Source: an uncultured Lachnospiraceae bacterium (lineage in GTDB: Bacteria; Bacillota; Clostridia; Lachnospirales; Lachnospiraceae). From it: 47,740 bases of DNA. The notes under the pieces are model-generated. The model had not been told where the DNA came from, did not search any database, and saw only the letters and a list, made by a program, of their open reading frames with translations. Positions 1 through 8,960 of this stretch are shown piece by piece. The stretch's first letter is position 1, and each line of letters begins with the position of its first letter. Where the stretch lies: NCBI GenBank assembly GCA_944384015.1, contig CALWRT010000018.1:1-47740 (forward strand). Reading direction: 5' to 3'. The translations under genes were made by a program, and so were the position numbers.

Positions 1-126
1 GACACCTCTATTGTAGCGGAAAGGTGATTTTTTGTATAACCTTCTGTCTCCACCCGCACAGCAGGTGGATTTTAGTCTCAAATAAATGCACACTGCGCAT
101 TTATTTTCAACAGGCTAAAGCCTAAT
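1..126. other. hairpin-bearing left edge, no gene seen
   Basis: No coding region is evident. The stretch holds short inverted repeats: AATAAATGC (81-89) with GCATTTATT (97-105), followed by TT, and AGGCT (112-116) with AGCCT (119-123). A weaker CACCT/AGGTG pair near the left edge is followed by a T run on the plus strand. These could be the termination region of a plus-strand gene lying outside the window, but that gene cannot be seen. Confidence 0.35.
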
Positions 127-169
127 AAAAAGAGGAGAGGCGAAACAATCCGCTTGCTTCGCCCCTCCT
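127..169 (-). terminator. intrinsic terminator of the FAD oxidoreductase gene
   Basis: On the minus strand a stem of about 12 bp (AGGAGGGGCGAA with TTCGCCTCTCCT, one G-T pair; plus-strand arms 133-144 and 158-169) is followed at once by CTTTTTATT. It sits about 50 bp beyond the stop codon of the minus-strand oxidoreductase. A second inverted pair, GCCTGAC (175-181) with GTCAGGC (216-222), overlaps the stop codon and may add to the structure. Confidence 0.8.
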
Positions 170-216
170 GGGGTGCCTGACGCCCGCTGCCGATCCTGCC
201 CGTATTGGCGCAGCTG

Positions 217-1779
217 TCAGGCTTCCCTTTTTTCTTCGTGGTATTCCTTCTCTGTATTTACGCTCCAGATATTGCTCTTATCCTTTTTCCCGCTCAGAAT
301 ATTCTTCACGGTCTCAAAAGACGTCACCATCGAATGATCTATATTGTTGTACCGGTGCTGCCCGTTCCTACCCACACAGTAGAGATTATCCACGGTATTC
401 AGCCAGGCGACCAGCTTGTCCATATCTTTATAGGTGTCAAAGTAAGCCGGATACGCCTTCTTGACCTTCTCCATGTGATAGTCCAGTACGTCCTTACGGC
501 TGTCAATCAGCCCCATTTTCACCATCTCTCCGATGGCGAATTCCGCGAACTGATCCTCCGTCATATTCCAGTATTCATCGTTCTCGTACACGAAATATTC
601 CAGGCCTACCCACACCGTGTGCTCCAGATCCTCTACCATATAAGGGGACCAGTTATTGTAGATCTGAAAACGGCCCAGCTTCACCGTGCGGTCGTGGACA
701 TATACCCAGTTGTCAGGGACAATATCGCCGACCGTCTGAATCTTTGTTAGATTCTTCAAATTCAGCTTCGGAACCAATACGCCCAGCGTCATATAATCCC
801 TGTAGGGCAGTCCGGCCGCGATCTGAGCCACTTCCTTTGGTACATCCTCCATGCCAGCCACCAGATCCTTCACCGGCATCGAAGAGATAACGATATCAGC
901 CTCTGCGGTAACGCGCTCGCCTTCCTTCTCATAGGTGACTGCCGTGACCTGGTTGTCGGCCCCTCTCGTAAAAGCCACTGCCTTGCATCCCTTGAGAATT
1001 TTGCCTCCCAGCTTCTCCACTTCCGCCGCCGTCACGTCCCACAGCTGCCCGGGGCCGAGCTTCGGATATTGGAACGACTCGATGAGGGATGTCTCCACAT
1101 GACGGTTTTTCTTGCCTGGCAGCAGCTTGCCGAACATGTCCTGAATAATGGCGAGCACCGACAGTCCCTTGGCCCGCTGCGCTCCCCAGCTGGGATCAAT
1201 CTCGCTGGGATGTCTTCCCCACAGGTTCTCCGTATAATTTTCAAAAAACATGGAATATAATTTCTTGCCAAAACGGTTGATGTAGAAATCCTCCAAGGAG
1301 TTCTCTTTCCTTTTAAAGATTGTCGCCTTCAAATAGCTGAAGCCCGCTATAATCGTCGTGCCAAGGCCCATATTCTTAAACGTATCCCACTTCAGCGTAA
1401 TGGGGTAGTCAAAAAATTTCCTGTCAAAGTAAATGCGGGACACACGATTTCGCGTCAGCATAACCCGGTCTTCCTTCTCCGGATCCGGTCCCCCTTTCGC
1501 AAGTTCTACACTGCGGTGCAGATAAATATCATCCCAGGCCGGCGCTCCCTGGCGGGGAAGCATCTCATTCCACCATTCATTGACTTCCGGAACTTTGGAA
1601 AAGAACCGGTGTCCTCCCATATCCATGCGGTTCCCTTTATATCTGACAGTCTTAGAGATTCCGCCCATTTCCTGGCTCTCCTCCAAGACTGTAACATCCA
1701 TCTCCTGTGATTTCTTCAACAGCTCATAGGCTGCCGTCAAACCTGCAGGCCCTGCGCCAATTACGATTACCTTCTTCAT
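217..1779 (-). CDS. NAD(P)/FAD-dependent oxidoreductase of glycan clusters
   Basis: A 520-residue flavoprotein of the amine-oxidase/UDP-galactopyranose-mutase-like/protoporphyrinogen-oxidase-like superfamily. The N-terminus carries a Rossmann GxGxxG (residues 8-13) followed by the acidic beta-strand end (LEES, 32-35). A conserved C-terminal FAD-binding segment runs [15 protein letters not shown] (469-483). Proteins of this type are common beside membrane glycosyltransferases in envelope polysaccharide loci, but their substrate is generally not known. It could oxidise, reduce or isomerise a lipid-linked or nucleotide sugar in the cytoplasm. The gene stands alone on its strand, with a promoter at 1899-1927 and a terminator at 127-169. 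The GAGGAGG upstream supports the ATG at 1779. The family call is strong and the reaction is open. Confidence 0.85.
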   Translation of the reverse strand: MKKVIVIGAGPAGLTAAYELLKKSQEMDVTVLEESQEMGGISKTVRYKGNRMDMGGHRFFSKVPEVNEWWNEMLPRQGAPAWDDIYLHRSVELAKGGPDPEKEDRVMLTRNRVSRIYFDRKFFDYPITLKWDTFKNMGLGTTIIAGFSYLKATIFKRKENSLEDFYINRFGKKLYSMFFENYTENLWGRHPSEIDPSWGAQRAKGLSVLAIIQDMFGKLLPGKKNRHVETSLIESFQYPKLGPGQLWDVTAAEVEKLGGKILKGCKAVAFTRGADNQVTAVTYEKEGERVTAEADIVISSMPVKDLVAGMEDVPKEVAQIAAGLPYRDYMTLGVLVPKLNLKNLTKIQTVGDIVPDNWVYVHDRTVKLGRFQIYNNWSPYMVEDLEHTVWVGLEYFVYENDEYWNMTEDQFAEFAIGEMVKMGLIDSRKDVLDYHMEKVKKAYPAYFDTYKDMDKLVAWLNTVDNLYCVGRNGQHRYNNIDHSMVTSFETVKNILSGKKDKSNIWSVNTEKEYHEEKREA

Positions 1780-1898
1780 CTTCCAAAAAGCCTCCTCGGA
1801 ATTTCCTCTTAAAGGTCATGTGCGGAACATCCGGCAGCCGCCGCATACTTGCACCATACACAATCCCCGGCATATAGCCACATTCATCCCATTTTTAT

Positions 1899-1927
1899 AT
1901 CATACAATAACCGTCGCGCTTAATCAA
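1899..1927 (-). promoter_or_regulatory. sigma-A-type promoter for the FAD oxidoreductase
   Basis: On the minus strand TTGATT (plus 1922-1927) and TATGAT (plus 1899-1904) are separated by exactly 17 bp (1905-1921). The site lies about 120 bp upstream of the ATG at 1779. Boxes and spacing match the vegetative consensus well; the start site is inferred. Confidence 0.6.
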
Positions 1928-2146
1928 GGCCTTTTCCAGACAAATTGTGCCGCAGCGCGCTGTGGGCACAGCTTCGCAGACGGCTCGGTCTGAACTGCCC
2001 CACAGCCCCGTCCTATGTCCTGACCCAGCCTATGCGCTGACATGGCCTGCATCCAAAAGAATGGCACCTTCCGGCATCCAAACAACATATATTGTAGTAA
2101 GGCAAATGCCTTATTCATTATGATATAGATATAAAGGAGAATCAAC
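1928..2146 (+). promoter_or_regulatory. upstream region of the VWA gene with small palindrome
   Basis: The 367 bp gap between the two divergent genes (1780-2146) contains the minus promoter above and this plus-strand leader. Close to the VWA start there is a perfect 6 bp inverted repeat AAGGCA-AA-TGCCTT (2099-2112), then a -10-like TATGAT (2119-2124), then AAAGGAG as ribosome binding site before ATG 2147. The nearest -35-like box, TTGTAG at 2092-2097, is 21 bp from the -10. So the promoter is either atypical or activator-dependent, with the palindrome inside the spacer. I see no gene here. Confidence 0.35.
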
Positions 2147-3529
2147 ATGGGTTTAAACAATTCCAATAAAGTTATCAGCTCTGACCGGATCGACTGTTCC
2201 GGCTCTTTAAAAGTAACGCTTGCTCTGGCTGCCTCCCCGGACATCAGCAGCAATCCAACCGATATCGTCCTGATCCTGGACCGGTCAGGGAGTATGGCCG
2301 GAAGTCCTCTTGCCAATATGAAAAGCGGGGCCAAGAAGTTTATCGACATCATCGATGAGGCCACCGACAGCTCGGCAGACGGCCATATCGGCTCCGGCAG
2401 CCGCATCGGGATCGTCAGCTTCGCTGACACCGCCGTCCAGAACACCCAGCTCATCACATCCGTGGACGACCTGAAAAGCGCTGTGGACAGCCTGACGGCA
2501 GGCGGTTCCACCAACCACGCCGACGCATTCACGAAAGCCGCTGAACTCTTCGATCCATCCTCGTCCAACGCCAGGGTGATGGTGATGTTTACCGACGGCA
2601 AGACGACGTCCGGCCCCAATCCTTCCCCCATCGCGGCGGCTGCCCGGGCGTCCGGCGTTATCATCTATTGTATCGGCCTCGTAGGCTCAGATGGGATCGA
2701 TCCGGCTGTCCTCAACGACTGGGCGACGGATCCCGATGCCTCTCACGTGGCAATTACACCGGATGATGGAGATCTGGAAGATTTGTTCGCGGATTTGGCG
2801 GCGAATATTTCTAAGCCGGGGGCGACCAATATTGTCATCGACGAGGTGTTGAATTCTGACTTTATCATCACCAATGTCCTCATGCCCACGAAAGGCGCCG
2901 CCACAATCCTGAGCCCCACAGAACTCAAATGGACCATTGATAAGCTGGGCACAACCGCCAACGAAGGAGCCACCCTGGAATTTTTCATCCAGCATACAGC
3001 CGGCACTTCCGGCACGAAACAGGTCAATGCTTCCATCACTTATACTGACTCGGAAAATAACCAGGCAGTCTTCCCCACGCCGTCTGTCCAGGTGGACTGC
3101 GGAATCGTGGTGAATCCCGAGCCCTGCCCTATCCCCGTCAATATACCGATCGCAGGCTGCCAGGACTCCCTCGTCTTCGACGCCGGAGATGTCCATCTGG
3201 AATCCCTCGGCCGGATCCTGCAGCTGAACGTCAGCCTGAAAAACGTGTGCCCGAACAAGCGGGTCGCCCTCGCCGTCATCCTAACAGAGGTAGACTCCCA
3301 GGGCACCGAGTATCCAAGAGGAATGAAGACGGTCACCATTCCGGCGCATAGCTCCCCTTCCTGCCAGGATATACTAGTAAAATGCATCAAATTCATACTT
3401 CCAGAAGATTTGAGCGTGTCAGGAGGAATCCCCAACTCCATGTGCAGCACGCGCAACTTCAAAGCGAGGATCTTTGCCCACACGATCGACACCGAATTCC
3501 GCTGCTGCGATTCCACTATAACATTCTAA
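2147..3529 (+). CDS. von Willebrand factor A domain protein
   Basis: A 460-residue protein. Residues about 38-215 form a VWA fold with a complete MIDAS metal site: DRSGS at 45-49, Thr122 in the STNH loop and Asp150 in FTDG. Residues about 220-310 look like a beta-rich adhesion-type domain. The C-terminal about 150 residues contain around ten cysteines, including a CC pair near the end. There is no signal peptide, transmembrane segment, LPXTG motif or lipobox, which is unusual for a VWA adhesin. It may be cytoplasmic, released by lysis, or exported by a route not visible here. AAAGGAG sits 8 bases before the ATG. A strong hairpin and a new promoter follow the gene, so it is probably its own unit. 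MIDAS-dependent ligand binding is inferred from the family; the ligand is unknown. Confidence 0.85.
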   Translation: MGLNNSNKVISSDRIDCSGSLKVTLALAASPDISSNPTDIVLILDRSGSMAGSPLANMKSGAKKFIDIIDEATDSSADGHIGSGSRIGIVSFADTAVQNTQLITSVDDLKSAVDSLTAGGSTNHADAFTKAAELFDPSSSNARVMVMFTDGKTTSGPNPSPIAAAARASGVIIYCIGLVGSDGIDPAVLNDWATDPDASHVAITPDDGDLEDLFADLAANISKPGATNIVIDEVLNSDFIITNVLMPTKGAATILSPTELKWTIDKLGTTANEGATLEFFIQHTAGTSGTKQVNASITYTDSENNQAVFPTPSVQVDCGIVVNPEPCPIPVNIPIAGCQDSLVFDAGDVHLESLGRILQLNVSLKNVCPNKRVALAVILTEVDSQGTEYPRGMKTVTIPAHSSPSCQDILVKCIKFILPEDLSVSGGIPNSMCSTRNFKARIFAHTIDTEFRCCDSTITF

Positions 3530-3540
3530 ACCTATACCAT

Positions 3541-3569
3541 TTGCAATCCAAGAGTATTCAAGGTATAAT
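3541..3569 (+). promoter_or_regulatory. sigma-A-type promoter for the plus-strand glycosyltransferase operon
   Basis: TTGCAA (3541-3546) and a perfect TATAAT (3564-3569) are separated by 17 bp. The site starts 12 bp after the VWA stop codon and would drive the genes at 3735-8326 through a leader of about 160 nt. The -10 box lies inside the left arm of the palindrome at 3559-3595, so a regulator binding there could compete with polymerase. Confidence 0.6.
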
Positions 3570-3595
3570 GACTGCAGAGCAGTCATGATACCTTG
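3559..3595. repeat. 17 bp-arm palindrome overlapping the -10 box
   Basis: The arms 3559-3575 and 3579-3595 are complementary with a single mismatch and a 3-base loop (AGA). The core is ATGACTGC...GCAGTCAT. A 19-base stretch starting at 3564 (TATAATGACTGCAGAGCAG) recurs at 3666-3684, where it forms a smaller hairpin (GACTGC/GCAGTC, 3672-3689). It could be an operator, or an RNA hairpin ending VWA transcription, although no T run follows. Confidence 0.6.
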
Positions 3596-3734
3596 CGCAT
3601 ACCGGGCTGCGCGTCCACCGCGCAGGATCGGGCGCTTAAAAATATCTGGCCGCTTCCGGCCACGATATAATGACTGCAGAGCAGCAGTCCTATTACTAGC
3701 TGTTGGATTATAAATATTTGGAGGTTTTCGCATC
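3596..3734 (+). promoter_or_regulatory. hairpin-rich leader of the glycosyltransferase operon
   Basis: Between the palindrome at 3559-3595 and the start codon at 3735 there are three more inverted repeats. They are TGCGCG/CGCGCA (3608-3624), ATATCTGGCCG pairing with the 3657-3668 arm (3642-3668), and GACTGC/GCAGTC (3672-3689). GGAGG at 3720-3724 is the ribosome binding site. No leader peptide is obvious. Confidence 0.45.
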
Positions 3735-4898
3735 ATGCCAGAAAATACAAATGCGATTGAGCTTACCATCTTGATGCCCTGTCTGAATGAGGCAGAGACG
3801 TTGGAGGTATGCATAAAAAAAGCTTTTCATTTCCTGGAGGAATATAACGTGAACGGAGAAGTGCTCATCGCTGACAACGGCAGCACAGACGGTTCCCAGG
3901 AAATCGCCCGCCGCTGCGGCGCTAGAGTCGTAGATGTTCCTGTCAAAGGCTACGGCGCCGCCCTCATGGGCGGCTGCGACGCTGCCTTGGGCAAATATGT
4001 CATCATGGGAGACGCGGACGACAGTTATGATTTTCTTCACCTGATGCCGTTTCTGGACAAGCTGAGGGAAGGATATGATCTCGTGATGGGCAATCGGTTC
4101 AAAGGAGGGATCGCCCCAGGGGCCATGCCCCCTCTGCACCGTTATATCGGCAATCCGGTGCTCTCTTTCATCGGCCGTCTCTTCTATCCCAGTGATATCG
4201 GGGATTTCCACTGCGGCTTAAGAGGCTATAACCGGGAGGCAGTACAGGGACTGGATCTGCAGACAACAGGCATGGAGTACGCCAGTGAGATGGTAGTCAA
4301 GGCAACCCTCATGCATCTGAAGATGACCGAGGTGCCCACCACCCTCTCGCCGGACGGACGATCCAGAGCTCCGCACCTGCGCAGCTTTCGGGACGGCTGG
4401 AGGCACTTGAAATTTCTTCTGATGCACAGCCCGAAATGGCTCTTCCTATACCCCGGCGTCGTGCTCTTTGTACTGGGACTCGTGCTGATCGCCGCCCTCC
4501 TGCCCGGTCCGCTTTCCATCGGCTCTGTCACCTTCGACATCCATACCATGCTGGCCGGTTCCGGCTGCATGATCTTGGGAGCGCAGATGATTATGTTCTC
4601 TCTGTATACCAACGCCTATGCGAAAGTATCCCGGTTCATCCCGGTCACCGAGAAGACCGACAGCTTTCTGGAGAAGGTCACGACGGAGAAAGGGGCGCTT
4701 CTTGGTTTCCTCCTTGTCTTGGCCGGAATCATCATCGCCGTGTTGTCCGTTCTCCTGTGGAAGAATACCAGCTTCGGAGACCTGAATCCCCAGCAGGTGA
4801 TGCGCTATACCATACCCGCTATGACCTGCATTGTCATCGGCGCTCAAATTATTTTCGGCAGCTTTTTCCTGGGGATTCTCCGAATCCGCCGCAAGTAA
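3735..4898 (+). CDS. family 2 glycosyltransferase with C-terminal membrane domain
   Basis: A 387-residue GT-A enzyme resembling polyprenyl-phosphate sugar transferases. The nucleotide-binding DNGSTDGS is at 47-54 and the metal-binding DADD at 93-96. A basic juxtamembrane stretch follows (about 210-225), then about four membrane segments in the last 160 residues. Enzymes of this kind usually move a sugar from a nucleotide donor to undecaprenyl phosphate on the inner membrane face. The two polytopic proteins just downstream (28 bp gap, then an ATGA overlap) would be natural users of that lipid-linked sugar outside the membrane. The sugar cannot be read from the sequence. Confidence 0.88.
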   Translation: MPENTNAIELTILMPCLNEAETLEVCIKKAFHFLEEYNVNGEVLIADNGSTDGSQEIARRCGARVVDVPVKGYGAALMGGCDAALGKYVIMGDADDSYDFLHLMPFLDKLREGYDLVMGNRFKGGIAPGAMPPLHRYIGNPVLSFIGRLFYPSDIGDFHCGLRGYNREAVQGLDLQTTGMEYASEMVVKATLMHLKMTEVPTTLSPDGRSRAPHLRSFRDGWRHLKFLLMHSPKWLFLYPGVVLFVLGLVLIAALLPGPLSIGSVTFDIHTMLAGSGCMILGAQMIMFSLYTNAYAKVSRFIPVTEKTDSFLEKVTTEKGALLGFLLVLAGIIIAVLSVLLWKNTSFGDLNPQQVMRYTIPAMTCIVIGAQIIFGSFFLGILRIRRK

Positions 4899-4925
4899 GC
4901 TTCTCATACTAAGAAAGGGTTCTCA

Positions 4926-6212
4926 ATGATAATGAAGAAACAGTTACTGTCCTATATCGGCGTCTATGCAGGGCTGATCGTCCTATATATGCTCCTGATG
5001 ACGGTCGTATATACCATTCCCAATTCCCTGGTGGAGGACAACGTGGAGCTTTCCATCAAATATATTGACTTGGAGGGAGACGGCCCTCATGTCACCTTTT
5101 ACCGGGCTTCTTCTCGGGTAGATAACTATTCTGACCGAATCATCTACCAGGAAGTTCTCCGAGATGAGAATGCTTCCGTCTTATACAGCGCGATGGATAA
5201 CCAGAACTATGCCAGATACTGGCACGGACACAGCGTTTACATGCGTCCCCTGTCTGTCTTTTTCGATATCACCCAGGTACGTTATATCCTGATGGTGGCC
5301 TTCTATGCCCTGGCCGCCCTGATGCTCGTCAAGGTCGGAAGGCGGTTCGGCGGCCCGGTGGCGGCGGTGTTCTTTATCGGCCTGATGGCGATTTATCCTA
5401 ACACGGTCTCCACCTGCCTGCAGCTCGCGGCTGTCTTCCTGGTGGCCTTCGTGTTCACCATGCTGTCTATCCGGGTCTATGACAAGAGTCCGGGGAAGAT
5501 TGCCCTTCTGCTCTTTGTGTCCGGATCTGTGGCCAATTTCTTTGATCTGCTCACAGTCCCTCTAGTCTCCCTGGGCCTTCCTCTGATTGTTATCCTGCTC
5601 ATAGAGGCCGAGCGTTCGCCCCTTGTTCTGGGGAACACCCAGGCTTCAGCGCCCTCCATTTGGCGGCAGATATGGGAGAAAGTGTGGCTGATCGCCCGCA
5701 TCTGTATCGCGTGGGTGCTGGGCTACGGCGGCACCTGGCTTGCGAAATGGCTGATCGGCTCCGCCGTCCTTCAGCGCAATGTGCTGGCAGACGCCATTGA
5801 GACGATCCTGTTCCGTACAGAGGGCAAAGTAGACTGGTTCGATATCAGCTACCCGAATATGTTCCGCTACAATATTGAGAATATTCTATTGCCCATTCCC
5901 ATGAAGTGGAACGCACTGCTGATCATCCTCATCCTGGCCCTGACCGTCTTCGCCCTGATCCGAAGCGCTGCCGCCAGAGAGCGTATGAAAGGGCTCTGGC
6001 TCCTGCTTCCGGCAGCGGTCATGCCTTACTGCTGGTATACGGTGCTTCTGAACCATTCCTGTATCCATTCCTGGTTCACCTACCGTCTTCAGATTCTTAC
6101 CCTGCTGGGAATCGGAATCTGTGTCGTGGAGATATTCCAGGCTTATTGGAAGGATCACCGCCCGGCGGCCAGAAAAACGGAACCGAAGGCAGAGGGAGGT
6201 GGGCCGTCATGA
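4926..6212 (+). CDS. polytopic membrane protein of glycan locus
   Basis: A 428-residue membrane protein. One N-terminal segment (about 10-30) is followed by an extracytoplasmic loop of about 85 residues ending in YWHGHSVYMRPLSVFF, then about eight further segments. The loop-then-helices layout with an RPL motif is common in uncharacterised polysaccharide proteins of Clostridia and resembles GT-C-type enzymes, but no catalytic residue can be assigned. The ATG at 4926 has AAGAAAGGG seven bases upstream. The stop overlaps the next start as ATGA (6209-6212), indicating translational coupling to the 705-residue protein. Function is not recognised beyond envelope glycan assembly. Confidence 0.75.
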   Translation: MIMKKQLLSYIGVYAGLIVLYMLLMTVVYTIPNSLVEDNVELSIKYIDLEGDGPHVTFYRASSRVDNYSDRIIYQEVLRDENASVLYSAMDNQNYARYWHGHSVYMRPLSVFFDITQVRYILMVAFYALAALMLVKVGRRFGGPVAAVFFIGLMAIYPNTVSTCLQLAAVFLVAFVFTMLSIRVYDKSPGKIALLLFVSGSVANFFDLLTVPLVSLGLPLIVILLIEAERSPLVLGNTQASAPSIWRQIWEKVWLIARICIAWVLGYGGTWLAKWLIGSAVLQRNVLADAIETILFRTEGKVDWFDISYPNMFRYNIENILLPIPMKWNALLIILILALTVFALIRSAAARERMKGLWLLLPAAVMPYCWYTVLLNHSCIHSWFTYRLQILTLLGIGICVVEIFQAYWKDHRPAARKTEPKAEGGGPS

Positions 6213-8326
6213 AGCCAGCCGCTTCCCTTTGGCTTGCCAAGGCCAAACATCTCTTATACGTGCTGTCCATGGGCTGTGTGTTACTCGTCTGCGGTCTGGC
6301 CTTTCTTCTGGCCTTCCCGGACGAGACTCTCCTGGATTTCTTCTCCGCTTTTCTTGGTTCCTGGCAGGTTGTCCTGCTGTACGCAGGGGGCGCCATCCTT
6401 CTGGCCTCCCTGCTTTTTGCCCTGTGGAAGGGGCTTCTGCGCCTTTCGGCCCGCGCCCGCCTGGCTGTCCTGCTTGTGCTTGCGGCCCTGTGCGTCATCC
6501 TGCAGATCGTCCTCCTCTTCACCCTGCGGGCCTCCCTGCGCTATGACCACCTGAAGATCTTCGATCAGGCGCTGGAAATCTTTGAGACTGGGACGATCTC
6601 CCCCACCGCATGGGACGGCTGCTATGAAAAATATCCATTTATCATTCCGATCACCCTCTTCCTCCACGGGATTCTGACTATATTCAAGGCTGTGGGCCTG
6701 CCGGAAGCTTCTTACATGATCGGCATCCAGTGCGTGATCCTGCTGGGCGTGGATCTGGCCGTCTGGTTTTCCTACCGGATCATCTCCATCCTTCGCTCGA
6801 AGGATGCCGCCCTGCTGTTCGCCCTCATCTGCTTCGTCAACCCGCTCTTCTATATCTACGGCTTCATGTGCTACACGACGGTTCTCATGATGCCCTTCCT
6901 CATGGGCGGCCTCCTGCTGCTGACCTATACGCTGAAGGAGAAAAAATGGAAGAAGAAGCTTCTCCTCGCCGGTCTCACAGGAATTGTTTTCCAGCTGGGG
7001 ATGCTTGTACGGACGAACTACATAATCATCCTCGTTGCTCTGGCCGCCTACATCCTTCTGCACATCCGCAATGGACATACCTTCGTGGAGAAGAGCATCC
7101 ACGGCCTGTACCTTGCCTTGGCCGCCGGAGCAGCTATGCTCCTCTGCTCCTTCTCCTATCAGGCCGTCGAGGATCGCTATGTGGACTTTGACTATACCGA
7201 TACCCAGTTCACCGCCCCTTACTACTTCATGTACTCCGCCAGCCTGGAATACGGCGGTTCTTTCAACACGGCGGATTATGAATTTATCCAGCAGTTTGAC
7301 ACGCGGGAAGAGAAGGACGCCGCTGCCTGGGAAGAGCTGTTCAGCCGTCTTCAGGAAAACGGCCTTGCCGGCAATCTTTGGCTGTTCCAGCACAAGCTCG
7401 CCTATACGTGGAGCGACGGGATCGACGATTACACGGAATTTATCATCACCCTGCCGGAATATTCGACTTTTCACAGTTTTCTCGGCGGTTCCCGCAAGGA
7501 TCTCTTCGTCCTCTACTGCCACATATTTAATTTGATGGCACTGGGCTTTACAGTCTATGGCGCTTATCGGGCGATGCGGCGGAAATGTTCGAATCCCTTT
7601 TACATCATTTATCTGTCGCTTCTGGGCTTCATGCTCTTCCACACGCTCTGGGAAGCTGGGTGGGCTTACAGCATCAGCTTCTGCCTGCTCCTCCTGCTGG
7701 GCTGTGCCGACGGGCTGTCACAGGCGGACGGCCTCATCCCCAGTCCCATCCCTCCTGCCCTATCTAGAAGAAAGCGGCTGCTCATTCCCGCGGCTGGCCT
7801 TATCCTCTTCCTGGCGGCTGCCCTGCCGAGCGTCGGCAATCTGTTCACCCTCCCCTACTCCCAGATGGAGTACGCGGCCGTGCAGGACATGTATGAAGGA
7901 GAGCTCCTGCCGCTGATGCAGGGGGATACCATCACCCAGACATTCCAGACAGACCGCCCCTTCACTCACATTGGATGCAAGATCGGAAATGAGATGGGTG
8001 CGGACAATACATCCGCCTACCGGATAGAAGTGCTGGACTCCTCCGGCAGACTCCTGGGCAGCAGGAATTTCTCCGGCAGCGAAATCTTGAACCTGGATTA
8101 CTGCTACGTGCGGTTTGATTCTGTCGTTCCCACCGGCACGGAGGAATACACCATCCGCATCACGCCTCTGGCTACAGATAAGGACAATTACCTGACCTTC
8201 CTCTATTACCACACGGGTAACTGGGACATGTACCCAGCGGGGCATATGGACGGCCTGGACGCCGGAGACAAATCCGACCTTACCTTCGTTGTCTACGATT
8301 CCGTGACGAAGTGTTTCTTCAACTGA
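6209..8326 (+). CDS. large GT-C-like membrane protein with extracytoplasmic C-terminal domain
   Basis: A 705-residue protein. The reading frame is open further upstream (to 5906), but the ATG at 6209 has AGGGAGG before it and overlaps the preceding stop as ATGA, so it is chosen. Two to three N-terminal helices are followed by a large loop containing DHLKIFDQALEIF, a position typical of the first GT-C loop with acidic residues, then about ten helices. Residues from about 570 form a beta-rich extracytoplasmic domain beginning near GDTITQTFQT. Its pattern matches the soluble part of the small membrane protein at 45454-46194. Role (inference): transfer of a lipid-linked sugar outside the cell, with the C-terminal domain binding glycan. 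Confidence 0.8.
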   Translation: MKPAASLWLAKAKHLLYVLSMGCVLLVCGLAFLLAFPDETLLDFFSAFLGSWQVVLLYAGGAILLASLLFALWKGLLRLSARARLAVLLVLAALCVILQIVLLFTLRASLRYDHLKIFDQALEIFETGTISPTAWDGCYEKYPFIIPITLFLHGILTIFKAVGLPEASYMIGIQCVILLGVDLAVWFSYRIISILRSKDAALLFALICFVNPLFYIYGFMCYTTVLMMPFLMGGLLLLTYTLKEKKWKKKLLLAGLTGIVFQLGMLVRTNYIIILVALAAYILLHIRNGHTFVEKSIHGLYLALAAGAAMLLCSFSYQAVEDRYVDFDYTDTQFTAPYYFMYSASLEYGGSFNTADYEFIQQFDTREEKDAAAWEELFSRLQENGLAGNLWLFQHKLAYTWSDGIDDYTEFIITLPEYSTFHSFLGGSRKDLFVLYCHIFNLMALGFTVYGAYRAMRRKCSNPFYIIYLSLLGFMLFHTLWEAGWAYSISFCLLLLLGCADGLSQADGLIPSPIPPALSRRKRLLIPAAGLILFLAAALPSVGNLFTLPYSQMEYAAVQDMYEGELLPLMQGDTITQTFQTDRPFTHIGCKIGNEMGADNTSAYRIEVLDSSGRLLGSRNFSGSEILNLDYCYVRFDSVVPTGTEEYTIRITPLATDKDNYLTFLYYHTGNWDMYPAGHMDGLDAGDKSDLTFVVYDSVTKCFFN

Positions 8327-8353
8327 CGGATTTCTTATCTATGCAAAGGACAG

Positions 8354-8396
8354 AAAAATCGGCCCGCTGTGGCTCCCATTGCCACAGCAGGCCGAT
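8354..8396 (-). terminator. terminator downstream of bcp
   Basis: The arms 8358-8373 and 8381-8396 pair over 16 bp with one G-T pair and a 7-base loop. On the minus strand TTTTT follows directly, so it terminates the minus-strand operon ending with bcp. On the plus strand the stem is followed by a weaker AACATTTCTCT and may also stop the converging plus operon that ends at 8326. Confidence 0.85.
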
Positions 8397-8473
8397 AACA
8401 TTTCTCTCTATTAGGGTTATCTGTCTGATCCGCTTCCTTCCCTGCGTACCTCTTATCCTACGGGTAACGATAG

Positions 8474-8935
8474 TTAAAGTGTTCCCAGATATTCCAGTAT
8501 CTCCTGGGCATTCGTATCCGGCTTCACTCTCCCATATGCCTTCTCAATGATCCCATTCTCATCGATGAGATAAGTCGTGCGCACAACTCCCATGCTCACC
8601 TTCCCATACATTTTCTTCTCTTTCCATACGTCATAGGCTTCCAGCACCGCCTTCTCCGGATCGGAGAGCAGGTAAAACGGCAGTTCCTGCTTGGCGGCAA
8701 AATTCTGGTGGGATTTGACGCTGTCTTTACTAATGCCGATCACAGGCACTCCCAGCCTCTCATATTCCCCATAGGCATCCCGAAATGCGCACGCCTGCCT
8801 TGTACAGCCCGGCGTGGAATCCTTCGGATAGAAATAGACCACAACCTTGTGTCCTAGGAAATCCTTCAGCGAGACTTCCTTCCCCTCTTTGTCCAAAAGT
8901 GTGAATTCCGGCGCCTTTGTTCCTTCCTTCAGCAT
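8474..8935 (-). CDS. bcp: thioredoxin-dependent thiol peroxidase (Bcp/PrxQ)
   Basis: A 153-residue peroxiredoxin of normal family length. It reduces hydrogen peroxide and organic hydroperoxides in the cytoplasm using thioredoxin. The active-site run TPGCTRQAC gives the peroxidatic Cys44 and, five residues on, the resolving Cys49 expected for atypical two-cysteine PrxQ enzymes; the usual Glu between them is Gln. AAGGAGG precedes the ATG. It is the last gene of a sugar operon, separated from gtrA by a 27-28 bp palindromic repeat, so its place there looks positional rather than functional. Confidence 0.95.
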   Translation of the reverse strand: MLKEGTKAPEFTLLDKEGKEVSLKDFLGHKVVVYFYPKDSTPGCTRQACAFRDAYGEYERLGVPVIGISKDSVKSHQNFAAKQELPFYLLSDPEKAVLEAYDVWKEKKMYGKVSMGVVRTTYLIDENGIIEKAYGRVKPDTNAQEILEYLGTL

Positions 8936-8960
8936 ATAGCTGCCCCTCCTTATCTCTTAA

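Noticed and set aside
5906-6208. N-terminal extension of the 705-residue protein
   Set aside because: The extension is out of frame with the well-supported upstream gene and lacks a ribosome site. The ATGA overlap at 6209-6212 and AGGGAGG mark the real start.
6281-7642. Open minus-strand frame of 453 codons
   Set aside because: It is antisense to the 705-residue membrane protein. Its translation is a low-complexity mirror rich in Glu, Gly and Gln, as expected opposite hydrophobic codons, with no domain.
8474-8935. Glycan-related role for the peroxiredoxin
   Set aside because: The protein is an ordinary Bcp/PrxQ with both cysteines; only its position links it to the sugar genes.
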